Origin: Cladosporium sp. IMV 00045
Lineage: Eukaryota; Ascomycota; Dothideomycetes; Cladosporiales; Cladosporiaceae
Assembly: GCA_001931905.2 (NCBI GenBank)
Contig: MSJI02000061.1
Span: forward strand, 62,001 to 126,000
DNA: 64,000 nt
Direction of reading: 5' to 3'
A model generated the notes under the pieces. The model had not been told where the DNA came from. It did not search any database and saw only the letters and a list, made by a program, of their open reading frames with translations. A program made the translations under genes and the position numbers. Position 1 is the first letter of the stretch. Each line of letters opens with the position of its first letter. This document shows positions 11,782-22,467 of the stretch, in pieces.

Positions 11782-12327
11782 GATTACAGCAGCGGTAAGT
11801 GTAGGTTGTTAGACAAGAGGGAAAAGATGTATTGGGAAGGTGTATGGGTGAAAGAGAACATGAAAAGTGTGGGATGAAGGGCAAGGTGGGACACAGATCG
11901 GCGACGTCATTGCGGCTCTGCAGAGCACATGGCAGAAACGTCAAAGATGATGACTTCAACACCGTTGACCATCGAAAGCCAACGACCATACGTATGCACT
12001 GATGATTGGAATCACCGTTACGAACAGTGACTGTGATGATCGGAGTGAGCGATCCGAATTCAAAAGATTCCAAAACGTAAGTAAAGATGTAAGAGAGAAG
12101 AGTGATGTCTCGAATTGAGTCTTCAAAAAATTTGCTTCTATGGCCACCAAAAGGGCGCGAGCATCTAATATCACAAGTTTTACGAAAGTCATAGGTGTCT
12201 CGAGTGTCTGTTCTCGATGGTACTGTACAGATCTTCTTCCTTCGCCGCGAAACCTTCCAATTGCCGTCGCCAATGTTGATGGCATGCATTCCCACAACCA
12301 TTTCTCATCTCGCGTCTCATCACATGC
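11782..12327. other. Intergenic region, RQC2 promoter and JHD1 3' end
   Basis: 546 bases between the RQC2 start and the JHD1 stop, both minus-strand genes. It should carry the JHD1 3' UTR and the RQC2 promoter. I see no gene in it. Confidence 0.6.
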
Positions 12328-15300
12328 CTAGCTGTCTTCCAGAGGCTGGCTGAATTCCCTGCTGTTGCGACGGAACATTTCAAGACTGGTCGCGACAAAT
12401 GACTCGCGTTTGCGCTTCTCTGGACTTGACGGCGGCATGCCACTTGGGAAAGAGCGCATCATTTCCGGTGATTTTGACATGGAGAGTGGAGGCTCGTAGA
12501 ATGGGATCTGGTTGATGCTGTTCCTGCGGTTGTCGTTCTCTGGGATTTGAAATTCCGAGAATGGTTCCTCGACAGTTTCGTGCGGCTCCGCCTGCCCGTT
12601 GAGCTGGCTGTCTTCTGGCTGGGTCTCAGGCTCATGCGCGGTTTCAGGGACGGGTGGCAACTCGTGGTGCATGACGGGCGAAGTTGTGGTCTCCTGCGTC
12701 ACATCGTTTGCAGCCTTGTCCAATCCGTGGTCTGAAGATCCGTTCAAGACGTTACTTGGCGGTGATGATCCGTCCTTGTGCTCAGCGGTGCCCATAGAGA
12801 CTCCGCTGTCAACGCTACCGTCAGCAGGAGGTACCACGTTCATCGGCAAGAGCCCGCCGTTCTGTTGTTGATACGCTTGGATGAACCCATCCCTTTGGCG
12901 ATTGAAGGCCTGGATCGCGGCAAGCCCAGCATCTCCGTTCTCATCCCCACCACCGTTCATGTCGAGCACTTCAGTGGCGATCTGTTCGAGCGACGGCAGT
13001 CCATACAAGGGTGGCCTCTCGGCAGAAGAGTGATCGGGCATGTTGTAAGGCTGGGTGGATACTGGGAATGGTCCGCCATTGTTGGAAGGTTCTGAGTACA
13101 TGGAGAACAGACTCGGGTCGATTGGTGGGGCACTTCCATTCTGCTGCGCAATGTGATGCGGAGGCTGCTGGTTGTTTTGATGCTGCGGTTGATCCCGAAG
13201 GTTCGAGTCAAGTTGCTGCTCATGGTGGCCTTCTGAAGATGACGGTCGATAAAACTGGCCAGGAAGCTTGTGATAGACCTCAGGTGGCGCCTTCGGTGGT
13301 GTGACTGATTTTGACGGTTTCTGTTGGCCCATAGGCTTCAAGATGCCATGCATTCCCTGCATGGGTGTAGGAGCTGGAGAAAGGCCGGGTTCGGCGGGTT
13401 TCAGGCGCTTGTTCGCATCGAGTGGGCTGCCATCTTCGGCAGTACGTTTCTTCGATGCAACAGACCCTCGGGGGATGGGACTTTCTGCCGCCTTGACAGG
13501 GTCGACGTTGCCACTCTCATCGTGGATGCACCTCCTCTGATCCTGGCATCAGTACATTTGCCACGCGGTGGTGGGTGGCAAACTGGAATTAACTCACTTT
13601 GCTTTTCCGGCATTCGAAGCAAGCCTTGCTTCTGCCACGCTTGGCCACATCGCCAAATATAGGCACGCCGTTCATCGCCATGGGGATGTTTGCGCTGAGG
13701 TATGCGTTCGTGCCTGGCACGGGGCTGTCGAACGGTTGCTCGCCATTGGTGTGCGATGGGCCATTTGCCACCAATTCATTGGGCGTGTGTGACTGAGGTT
13801 CGCCATTAGTTTCGTTCTCGCCAAAACCGTGATGCTGCAATTGCGATTGCGACTGCGACTCCCGTGCTTGAAGCGGGGAGACTGTGATGCTATCACCCAC
13901 CTCCGACGATTGCGGAATGAAGAAACCCTCCGATGCGCCGCCCTGGGCGAACTGCTGGTTGAACGGAGGAGGCGTCGGTGCCTGGGTGACAAGATCCTTA
14001 TGCTTGCACCTTATGCGGCGCTTGCGACAAGCATCGCACGCGACTCGCTTCGGCCCCAGGACGGAGGTCTTCGGGGTGCTGAGAAATTGCCCGGGAAAAG
14101 CACTCATCATCATCGCGGATGGAGGCGCAAAGCTTTGCGGCGAAGTTTCAACAGGCGATTGATGGAGTTGATGGGGTAATAGGGCGGTGCGCGATGGCGA
14201 CGATGATTTTTTAGGCGTTTCGCTGCCACCCTTGAAGTTCTTCGCGTCGTTCAAGGTCTCGGCGTCTTTGCGGGCCGGTCCGGGGCTAGCCTTAGCGGCA
14301 TCTTTGGCATCTTTGGCCGCTTTCTCCTGCACTCGCTTCGACTGGCGATCCGGCGCGAGTTTAGATGCTGCAATGGCCTCCTTGCGTTGCATTTCTTTCA
14401 ATGCGCGCGCAGACAGTTTCTTGGGTTCGCCCATTTCCTTCGAGTTTGGAAGGACTGCGTCAGGGTGCGCCCAAGCGGGAGGGTCTTCGTTGCCGCGCTT
14501 CCAGGCTACCCACAGTGCAAACGTTTTGGCAACCTCAAGAGGCTCGCCGTGGCCCTTTGGAATCGAGGCATTGACACGCTTGATTCGGTCGGCAGAGATA
14601 CCCTCGATGCGGCCCTGTACGAGCATGACAGTGCGGAAGATGAAGTCCACCAAATCCGGCAAGCCGTCAATTTCCGCCTGGCTGTAATAACGGGCGTTTT
14701 GGGCGCCTGGCCTCTCATTTGCTTGAGACAGCTCGCCGTCGAAGTCCGACCAAATTGGCATCTCGCGATGGAACTGTTTCCCTTCGTAGAAATCCTGTGA
14801 CACAGCTTGAGGAAGCGGATCATCCTTAAGATACTTGATCGCCGTGTACCACATCACTTTCTGGAAGTGTGGGTAGCGGAACTTTTGTGGTGTGTTGTTG
14901 TTCTTTTCGATATCGACGATTTTGAATTGATTTTTGAAAGACATGCGTGTCAAGAAATTGCCTCCGATCACCAGACTCGTTTCGGGCGTCCAGACTGCGT
15001 GAATCCATCCGGAGGGAATAAGCATCGTATCGCCTGCGTCAAGATCGACTCGGTAGCATTCTTTTGTAGTATGAGGTAGAAATGTGAAGTTCTGCTGCGG
15101 GCTGTCGTTCCATTCTTCATATGCCTTGAGATGTTTCGGTTTTGGCGGGATAAAGAAGAATGTCTTCTTGCCCTTGAGGATGTGATAATACACACTGCTG
15201 CCGCCAAAGTCAATGTGGAAGTCGGTGTAGCTGTCAGCGACAGACATCAGACAGTAAAATTGAACTCGTGGAAATTTGCCCTTGTCGATCTCTTCTTGAG

Positions 15301-17479
15301 GCCAGACTTCATCCTGAAGATCGATATCGCGTACTACCTTCGGTCTTCTGAGCAGGCGGCCAAGCGTGGTCTGAGAGACCTCGAGACTGATGACATTGCG
15401 GATGGGCTTGTCGTTGCTTTCTTCTTCGTAGTAGTCTGCCCATTTCGCCAAGTTCATCTTTGCCCCGGAGTTCTGCGTTTTCACATCAATGACATCCAGA
15501 GGGTAGTCCGGGCCAACCATGTTAGCCACTTGTCGCACCGTCAAGCCCTCAGGCATAACCATGTCCAGCTTGTCTTGGCCGTCATCCAGTACTGTGTCGT
15601 ATTCGTGGTCGTCAGGGTCCGGCATTTCCAGATCCTCCAGGGTCTCAGGTGCTTCTGTGTCTTTCGGCGCTCCATTGACAGCTCCTGCTGCCTCTGCCCG
15701 TTTCCGCAGGGCCCAAGGCCTTGGATTCCATGCTGCGGGTATGCAAATTGGCTCCACAAAGGTACCGCTCTTTTCAAGAAAATCTCGAGTGACAAGTTCT
15801 GGGCGCATCCGCGGGAAATTCTCCGGGTCAAAAACAAATGTGCCGTCTTTGATCGGCTGTATGTAATGGTGTTCGTTGCTCTCTTCGCTCGTCTTGAGGA
15901 CGCCTCGCTGCAATTCGGCATAGTCAACGCTGGTGTGAGCTCTAGAGCTTTTGCGTACATATGTCGTTTTGCCATGGGAGGGCTCACAGCCTGCGCAGAA
16001 GTATTTGTCGACGTCGCGAACCTCGATGGCTTTCTTAAAGCCTGCGCAGTCGACATGAAACCAGTTCTTGCAGCCGTTGCAGGAGATCCACTCGTCCAGC
16101 TCTCCAGCTTGCTGGGCTGTTTCACGCGTGCTGTTGCAGCTTGCACATACAGTCTCAGGTACCGCTTTGCTCTGCTTCCGCGAGGCCCGAGAAGGCGTTA
16201 CTTCTCGTACAATCATTCTGACTTCTGGCGGAACAGACTTGGCTCTGACACCTGATGATTCCTGCTCAAAGTGCTCAGGTGCTGGAGTTTGACTCGAGCT
16301 ATGCCGGCGCCGTGTATCCCGGCGTACTTCGAGTGCGGCTTCCGCGAATATATCTCTGGTCTTCGCGGCTTTGGCAGAGGTTTTATTTGCCCTCTTCGAC
16401 GCCACTTTCTCTGCGACCGTCTTCTTTGCGCCCGAACGAGGCTTGCCTTTCGGCCAGCCTCTTTTCCTTGGCGGAGCATCTGATGCCTCGCTTGTTGCGG
16501 CTTCGGTGGTAGCTTTAGACGAAGTAGGCTCTTCAGGCGGAGTCTGCGTTTGGTGAGGCTCAGATATGTGGGTGGGAATACTCGGTCGACGAGCGTCTGG
16601 CGGTACGCTGTACATGGGTACATCGTCGCTTTCGCGTCTTTCGCTCGCAGTCTTTGGGCTCAACCCTCCACCTTCACTCGTTCTTTGTGGTGAAGGAAGG
16701 TTTGGAGGCAAGTGGTTGCCTTGTGGCTGCGGGTTGAAGGGAGGAAGCAGAGGCGCATGTGGAGCTCTCGATACCTGTTCAACAGGACGCTGATGGTACA
16801 CATCCGAGGGAAAGCTGTTTGCGTGAGGCCTGACACTAGGTTGTGGATATGGTGGAGGCGCCCTCGCAGCTGGTGCAGGCCATCCTCCAGTCCTGAAGTT
16901 CAGAAGCAGCGCGGCTTCTTCGACACGACTCTCATACATCGCCTGTCCGTTCGAGGAGCCATTGGACCATCCGTTTGCTTCGTAGCTTGTTATCGGTCTA
17001 GAAGCGTACTGCCCGACCTGCGGGGAGATGAAATAAGCGGATCTCGCACGCTTATGTGGTGGTTCTGAATTTGGAGGATATGCCGGATGAGCATGACCGT
17101 GTCCGTTTGGTTTGGCATTCCCTTGCTTCGGCGGGACCATGCTCGGACTCAGCGCAAGCGCTGCATCCGCCAATGCGTCGATGTTCGAAGTCTTGCGCCC
17201 ATGTCCTCTATGGTAGTCGCTCTGTGCGCGCGCTCTTGCAGGAGGAGCTGTGGGTGCATCTTCGCGGCGCGACTGAGACTGCCAGCCATATGCCGGAGCA
17301 GTCGGGTTGACGGTGGTGTTGTTGTTGTTGGTCGCCGGGTAGTTGAAGCTGGGTTCAAGCGCGCGTAGCTTGGAGGGAGGCGGCGATAGAGGCTCGACAT
17401 GTGCTCTTGGTGGTGTTGGCGAGCGACGAGGTTTGACGTAGCCCTCTGGGCGTTTGAAGTAGCGGTTGTGGTGTTGCAT
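12328..17479 (-). CDS. JHD1: PHD-JmjC histone demethylase Jhd1 with C-terminal Cys clusters
   Basis: Jhd1/KDM2-type enzymes remove methyl groups from histone H3 Lys36 using Fe(II) and 2-oxoglutarate in the nucleus. Exons 17479-13598 and 13536-12328 (61-base intron, TACTGATG branch, GATCAG acceptor) give 1696 residues. In order: a Pro/Ser-rich N-terminus; a PHD finger at about 443-498 (CASC, WISCNGCKNWFHVDC, FCAGC); and a JmjC domain at about 690-860 with the iron ligands His-x-Asp in TDFHIDFGG (about 755) and His in GWIHAVW (about 827), plus the KGKKTF lysine. Two Zn2Cys6-like half motifs follow: CDACRKRRIRC (about 1146) and CFECRKSKRRC across the intron (about 1287). The tail is Gln/Pro-rich. 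It diverges from SF3b14. A partial second copy lies at 1-538. Confidence 0.92.
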
Positions 17480-18269
17480 TGTCGCTGGTGCCGCCGCGGG
17501 CAGCGGAGACTCGGTAGAGGAGGTTGTTCGCGCCGCAGAGCGCGTCGGCGCCGTAGACAGCTAGTTCCAATTGGCGGGTTTCATGCATGCGTTCCTGGCG
17601 AGAATGGACGGCAGCGTGTCATGGGAGATTGTGAGTATGAGTCGTAACAGAGACAGTGGTGCTCAGGCGCGGTGAAGGGCGGTCGATGGGTGCCCCGCCT
17701 CGCCCGCGTCCAACGATACCGTGGGTGGGTCTCAGTCAGTTGAGCGACCGAGAGGAGAGACACCGAAACGTGATCCAGAGGGCTCAATGGGGGAACTGGT
17801 GCGATGAAAGAATCAGGACAAATCGTGAAGCTTGTGGTAGTGATTCTGTGACAGTAGTGTTATTGGCAGCAATATTCACAGGGCACATCACGTAAAATAG
17901 AGCTCGCATTCCAGTGGTGGCAGCAGGCACAGGCAGCTCGCGGCTCTCATCAAGCACAGCCTCGACCGAGAGCCAGAGAGAGTGTGATAGCAGGAGCCGG
18001 CGGAGAGCCTGGCAGCCTCAGGACTTACACCAGACCTCTCTCTCCTTGGACTTGCCTCCGGAGGCCGCTGCAGCCTAATCGGGCACTATTACCAATGCAC
18101 TGCTGCCTAAGGCATCAAATCACTCTCCGCAAGCTTCACAACTCTCGAGATCTCCAATCCACGTGCCTATCTATAATCGAAACGCATCCTCACCCCTCCA
18201 CCCACGCCCTCCAAACCGCATCCAACCCCAACACCCACAACCACCCTTCGATACAACACTAGCCAAGCT
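17480..18269. promoter_or_regulatory. Divergent promoter region JHD1 / SF3b14
   Basis: 790 bases between two divergent start codons. No convincing consensus site stands out; the assignment rests on gene orientation only. Confidence 0.5.
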
Positions 18270-18813
18270 ATGAGCCGCACCTCCAGGCTTGCCCCCGAAG
18301 TGAACAGGTGAGCCCTCGCTCTTCCGCCTACCGCCGCCGCCGTTACTGCGTGCGCCCAAACAACCACCCGACTAACACCACCTCCCAGAGCGCTGTTTGT
18401 CAAAAACCTCAACTACACAGTCAGCACCGAAGAGCTCTTCGACCTCTTCGGCCAATTCGGAGCCATCAGGTATGCGCCCATCCCCCATTGCGCCTGGGCA
18501 AGCACAAACACCCAGGCGCATCCTCTACAACCAACAATCCGCAGCATCCGCTAACACCCGCACCAGGCAGATCCGCCAGGGCATCGCGAACAACACCAAG
18601 GGCTCCGCGTACGTGGTCTATGAGGACGTGAACGACGCCAAGAGCGCGTGCGACCGCCTGAACGGCTTCAACTTCCAGAGCCGCTACCTCGTCGTGCTCT
18701 ACCACCAGCCGGAGAAGATGTCAAAAGCCGCCGCGGCCGCCGCCTCATCACAAGATCTCACGCAGCGCGCGGAGAACTTAGAAAAACTCAAGCAAGAGCA
18801 CGGGGTCGCCTAG
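18270..18813 (+). CDS. Splicing factor 3b subunit 6 (SF3b14/p14), copy A
   Basis: p14 is the small RRM protein of the U2 snRNP SF3b complex that contacts the branch adenosine. Three exons (18270-18307, 18389-18469, 18567-18813) encode 121 residues, close to the human 125. The RRM is complete: RNP2 ALFVKNL, RNP1 KGSAYVVY, then the NGFNFQSRYLVVLYHQ strand and a short C-terminal helix region. The start MSRTSRLAPEVNR is typical. Introns are 81 and 97 bases. The stop is TAG followed by CGG, after which the same frame stays open for 130 codons (separate entry). A second, 5'-truncated copy follows the gap at 20921-20940. Confidence 0.93.
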
Positions 18814-19206
18814 CGGTGCGCGGGAGCCAGCAGCAGCGACAGCAACAGCAGCGTCGAGAGCAGTAATGAAGGAGATGACAAGAGGAGAGACTCGGGCATC
18901 AGCGGTGCTGATCGCGAGGGCTCTGCTCCCACTGCTGCTGCGGCTCCCATAGGCATTATCGATTTTGGCGGAATCGCTGGTGCGACTAGCACTACAACTA
19001 CTACCACGACCAAAGCGAAGGCCCTAGACGGCACGACGACCACCACGGCTGCGACGCCGGTTGTCAGCGTGCGCGAAGGGCATGTTACGATATCCGCTTC
19101 TTCCTCCCTCCCTAGGGGCAAGGAAGGGCATCACATGATGAGTTACTGGAAGCGGGTCAAGGACAAGGCGTTCGGGAAAGTCCACGTTCGCTGTGGCTGG
19201 GCTTGA
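18814..19206 (+). other. Open frame continuing past the SF3b14 stop, copy A
   Basis: Directly after the TAG at 18811 the same frame runs 130 codons to TGA at 19204. The translation is Ser/Thr/Ala-rich (KRRDSGISG, a run of Thr) and ends with the basic segment MMSYWKRVKDKAFGKVHVRC. The only in-frame Met codons are late, so it would need stop readthrough, an alternative splice or an unseen upstream exon. It could equally be 3' UTR. Copy B keeps the frame despite a 3-base insertion. Confidence 0.35.
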
Positions 19207-20120
19207 GATGGGAATTGGCGTTTTTTATTTCCCTTTTGCTACTTTTTTTTCCTTCATTTCTTTCTATCATGGCGGGGCAAAGTTTGACAACATTGAACCT
19301 GCCCCTCTCTCTTCTCCGAGGAGAGAGCGACCATCTCTACGAAACGATAGTTCCATACAATAACCCGTGCAATCAAACACATTAGGGTTTGCGCCTACAT
19401 TTTGGATGGCGCACGCGATTCAAGCATTCTGATGACGGGAGTTCCTCACGTTTTGTTGCAGCATTGATGCCTTGATTCTCGATGAGCACATGAGGGTCTT
19501 TGCCCGCAACTTCCCCAAAACGATGCTTGCGTCTTCTTGTCGATCAACGGTTGAACGTCAACACGCTTCGATTCTGTGTTGAAGTATACACCCTATCGCC
19601 CTCGTCTCCGGAAGCACGGTTTCGCGCTGTCCAATCGTGTTTGCATACGTGCGTGCGAGATTAGTAAAAGTATATATAGTTGAGGTATGGAACTTCCGCA
19701 TGCATTCGTCTGTGCTAATCGAGGTATGTATGGTGAATTGCGGAAGCGAGGGAACTGATGGACCTAGAAGAAAGTCTCATCCATGGAAACCGTGCATCCC
19801 CCAAGACAGATGGTGTCACCATTGAACGGTAGGGTGGCAGTACATGTATGTCGAGGGCTTCGCTTTTGGTCATGATTCGACTGACAGGCATTCGGGGTTT
19901 TCATATGTTGACGTGTCCATGCCATACCCTAATAAATCATATCATACATGGCAACCTTCCATACGTCGTACCGTGGAAGACCTTCATTCAGGTTTAGAAT
20001 GGAAGCCTTATGGCTCCCTCGGGAACATGGGATTCTGAGAAGGTTTGGCCGTTCGTATCTTCATCATCTAGAATTGCTGTATAGATTCGCATGCATCTGC
20101 ACATCGACATCCCGACTCCT
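19207..20120. other. Intergenic spacer, copy A
   Basis: About 0.9 kb between convergent coding regions. It resembles 21603-22467 only in patches (for example the GGTTTGCGCCT and CATACGTCGTACCGTGG regions). No gene is supported. Confidence 0.55.
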
Positions 20121-20920
20121 TCAAGCCTTATCAGCGGGATAAACCACGCCCGCCTGCCTCCTCAAATCACTCGTAACCCTGATGACATCCCTCGAAATCC
20201 CCTCCAACTTCTCCGCCGCCTCCTTATCCACCTCATTCACAATCCTCGCAAACTCCTCCGCCTCCTCCTCCATATTCACCTGCGCCTGCGCATCCCTAAT
20301 GGGGCCCGCCACCTCCTCGCTCTTCTTCGTCTTCGGATCCCAATGCTTCACGCTCGTAATATCCGTCGTGGCATTCAACGAAACCGTGCCCTTCTCGCCG
20401 TAAATCTCGCACGGCGCGAAGCTCTGGTAGCCCTTGCTCTGGTTGATCTGCACGCCGAAGGAGCCGTAGGAGAGCAGGATCACGCCGCCGCCGTCAACGC
20501 CCGTGCGGCAGATGAAGGGCACGTAGGTCTGCGATTTGGGGGCGCCGAAGAGAGCGATCGCGAAGGTTATGGGGTATACGCCGATGTCGACTAGGCTGCC
20601 GCCGCTGAAGTCGAGGGAGAAGATGTTGGGCACTTCGCCGGCGAGGACGTTGTTGTAGCGCGAGCTGTAGGAGGCGTAGGTTAGGCTGGCGCCGTAGATG
20701 GGGCCGAGGCGCTTTTGCTGGTTGACAAGGTTGGCGAGGAGCTTGTAGTTGGCTTCTTGGATGTGGCGGAAGGCTTCGATGAGGAAGACGTTGTGCTGTT
20801 TGGCGGTTGCGAAGAGGTCGTCCAGCTCGGCGGGTGTCGAGGTTGCCGGTTTCTCGAGGATTACGTGCTTTCCGGCTTGGAGGAATTGTTTTGCGTGGGC
20901 GTAGTGGTAAGAGTTGGGCG
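20121..20920 (-). CDS. Gfo/Idh/MocA dehydrogenase, copy A, 5' end lost in gap
   Basis: NAD(P)-dependent dehydrogenase of the Gfo/Idh/MocA family, closest in feel to dihydrodiol dehydrogenase-like members. About 266 codons remain, starting PNSYHYAHAKQFLQAGKHV and including the conserved EKPATSTPAEL turn and the GGSLVDIGVYPI signature of the C-terminal domain; it ends VYPADKA and TGA. The N-terminal Rossmann part is missing because the contig stops at the gap. It differs from copy B at about six residues (for example ANLVNQQ against ASLVNEQ), so both copies look functional where visible. A continuous frame across the N run is an artefact. Confidence 0.88.
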
Positions 20921-20940
20921 NNNNNNNNNNNNNNNNNNNN
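20921..20940. other. Assembly gap (20 N)
   Basis: A run of 20 N between copy A and copy B of the same two-gene segment. The left contig ends inside the dehydrogenase gene and the right contig begins in the last SF3b14 intron, as expected for unmerged overlapping homologous contigs. Confidence 0.97.
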
Positions 20941-20959
20941 CCGCTAACACCCGCACCAG

Positions 20960-21206
20960 GCAGATCCGCCAGGGCATCGCGAACAACACCAAGGGCTCCG
21001 CGTACGTGGTCTATGAGGACGTGAACGACGCCAAGAGCGCGTGCGACCGCCTGAACGGCTTCAACTTCCAGAGCCGCTACCTCGTCGTGCTCTACCACCA
21101 GCCGGAGAAGATGTCAAAAGCCGCCGCGGCCGCCGCCTCATCACAAGATCTCGCGCAGCGCGCGGAGAACTTAGAAAAACTCAAGCAGGAGCACGGGGTC
21201 GCCTAG
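20960..21206 (+). CDS. SF3b14/p14, copy B, exon 3 only
   Basis: The last exon of a second SF3b14 gene, preceded by the same CACCAG acceptor. Exons 1 and 2 are missing because the contig begins in the intron. It differs from copy A by one residue change (Thr to Ala in SQDLTQRAENL) and a silent change. The stop is again TAG CGG, followed by the same open tail. Confidence 0.88.
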
Positions 21207-21602
21207 CGGTGCGCGGGAGCCAGCAGCAGCGACAGCAGCAACAGCAGCGTCGAGAGCAGTAATGAAGGAGATGACAAGAGGAGAGACTCGGGCATCAGCG
21301 GTGCTGATCGCGAGGGCTCTGCTCCCACTGCTGCTGCGGCTCCCATAGGCATTATCGATTTTGGCGAAATCGCTGGTACGACTAGCACGACAACTACTAC
21401 CACGACCAAAGCGAAGGCCCCAGACGGCACGACGACCACCACGGCTGCGACGCCGGTCGCCAGCGTGCGCGAAGGGCATGTTACGATATCCGCTTCTTCC
21501 CCCCTCCCCGAGGGTAAGGAAGGGCATCACATGATGAGTTACTGGAGGCGGGTCAAGGACAAGGCGTTCGGGAAAGTCCACGTTCGCTGTGGCTGGGCTT
21601 GA
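21207..21602 (+). other. Open frame continuing past the SF3b14 stop, copy B
   Basis: 131 codons in frame with SF3b14, ending at TGA 21600. Relative to copy A there is a 3-base AGC insertion that keeps the frame, about seven codons with amino acid changes and about four silent ones. The last 25 codons are unchanged except one Lys/Arg swap. Confidence 0.35.
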
Positions 21603-22467
21603 GATGGGAATTGGCGTTTTTTGATTTCCCTTTTGCTACTACTTTTCTCCTTCATTTCTTTTCTATCGTGGCGGGGGGACATGTTGACAACCTGCCCCCA
21701 TCTTCTCTGAGGAGAGAGCGAGTATCTCTCGTACACTTCGAGACGAAACGATAGTCCCATACATCAACCCTTGCAATCAAACAAATTCGGGTTTGCGCCT
21801 GCAACTTGGACGGCGCTGGTGATTCAAACACTACCTACCTTATGATGAAGTACATGTACTTCTCCACGCTTTGCTGCACTGTCTTGATCTTCAATGAACG
21901 CATAAGGGTCTCCCGTGAGCCCACCCCATAGCAATACGTTGACTGCCCCTCTGACGATCGGCGGTTGAACGTCAGCACGCTCGGCCGTATTGATATGCTT
22001 CAGTACGCATTTCTTCAAAAAGCAGAGCCATGTGATATAGTTCTTGCCTGCAGAATTAGTAACAAACTCCCACCCTACCCTACATGAAGCGTTCGTCGGT
22101 GCCATACGTGAGGTGTATGAGTCTTGCAACCGAGGAAAATCAACGGACCAAAAAGAGCATTCAATGAATGCAAGCTGTATGTCCCTCACCTCAAAACACA
22201 AGAGATGGCATGGTGAGTGCTCCAATTTTGTTTCGCTATCATTCCACTTTCAGGGATTCTGGGGCTTTCCAATGTTGACGTTTCCACACCATATCGTACA
22301 ATATCATGTCAGCCCTCCTATTCGTCGTACCGTGGCGGACCCTCGTCCGGATTCAGAAATGGGAGCTTCGTGGCTCCACGGGAAGAGCGAAATGTCAGGA
22401 GGCTTGACCGTTCATATACTCATCTTATATCTTGGTCTATGTTTCCCATCTCCCTCTCCCTCCTCAA
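21603..22467. other. Intergenic spacer, copy B
   Basis: About 0.87 kb between the convergent genes of copy B. No gene is supported; only patchy similarity to the copy A spacer. Confidence 0.55.

Larger units (their letters stand above)
18548..20920. repeat. Duplicated segment, copy A
   Basis: This 2373-base segment holds SF3b14 exon 3 and most of a Gfo/Idh/MocA gene. It matches 20941-23267 in the same order and orientation. Coding parts are nearly identical and the spacer is clearly more diverged (2373 against 2327 bases overall). It ends at the N run. Confidence 0.88.

Noticed and set aside
15131..16255. A 374-codon plus-strand frame with hydrophobic runs
   Set aside because: Antisense to the JmjC and PHD region of jhd1, whose motifs on the minus strand are unmistakable.
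20121..21098. One long minus-strand frame running from the dehydrogenase through the N run into SF3b14
   Set aside because: It exists only because N codons are not stops. The part right of the gap is antisense to SF3b14 exon 3.
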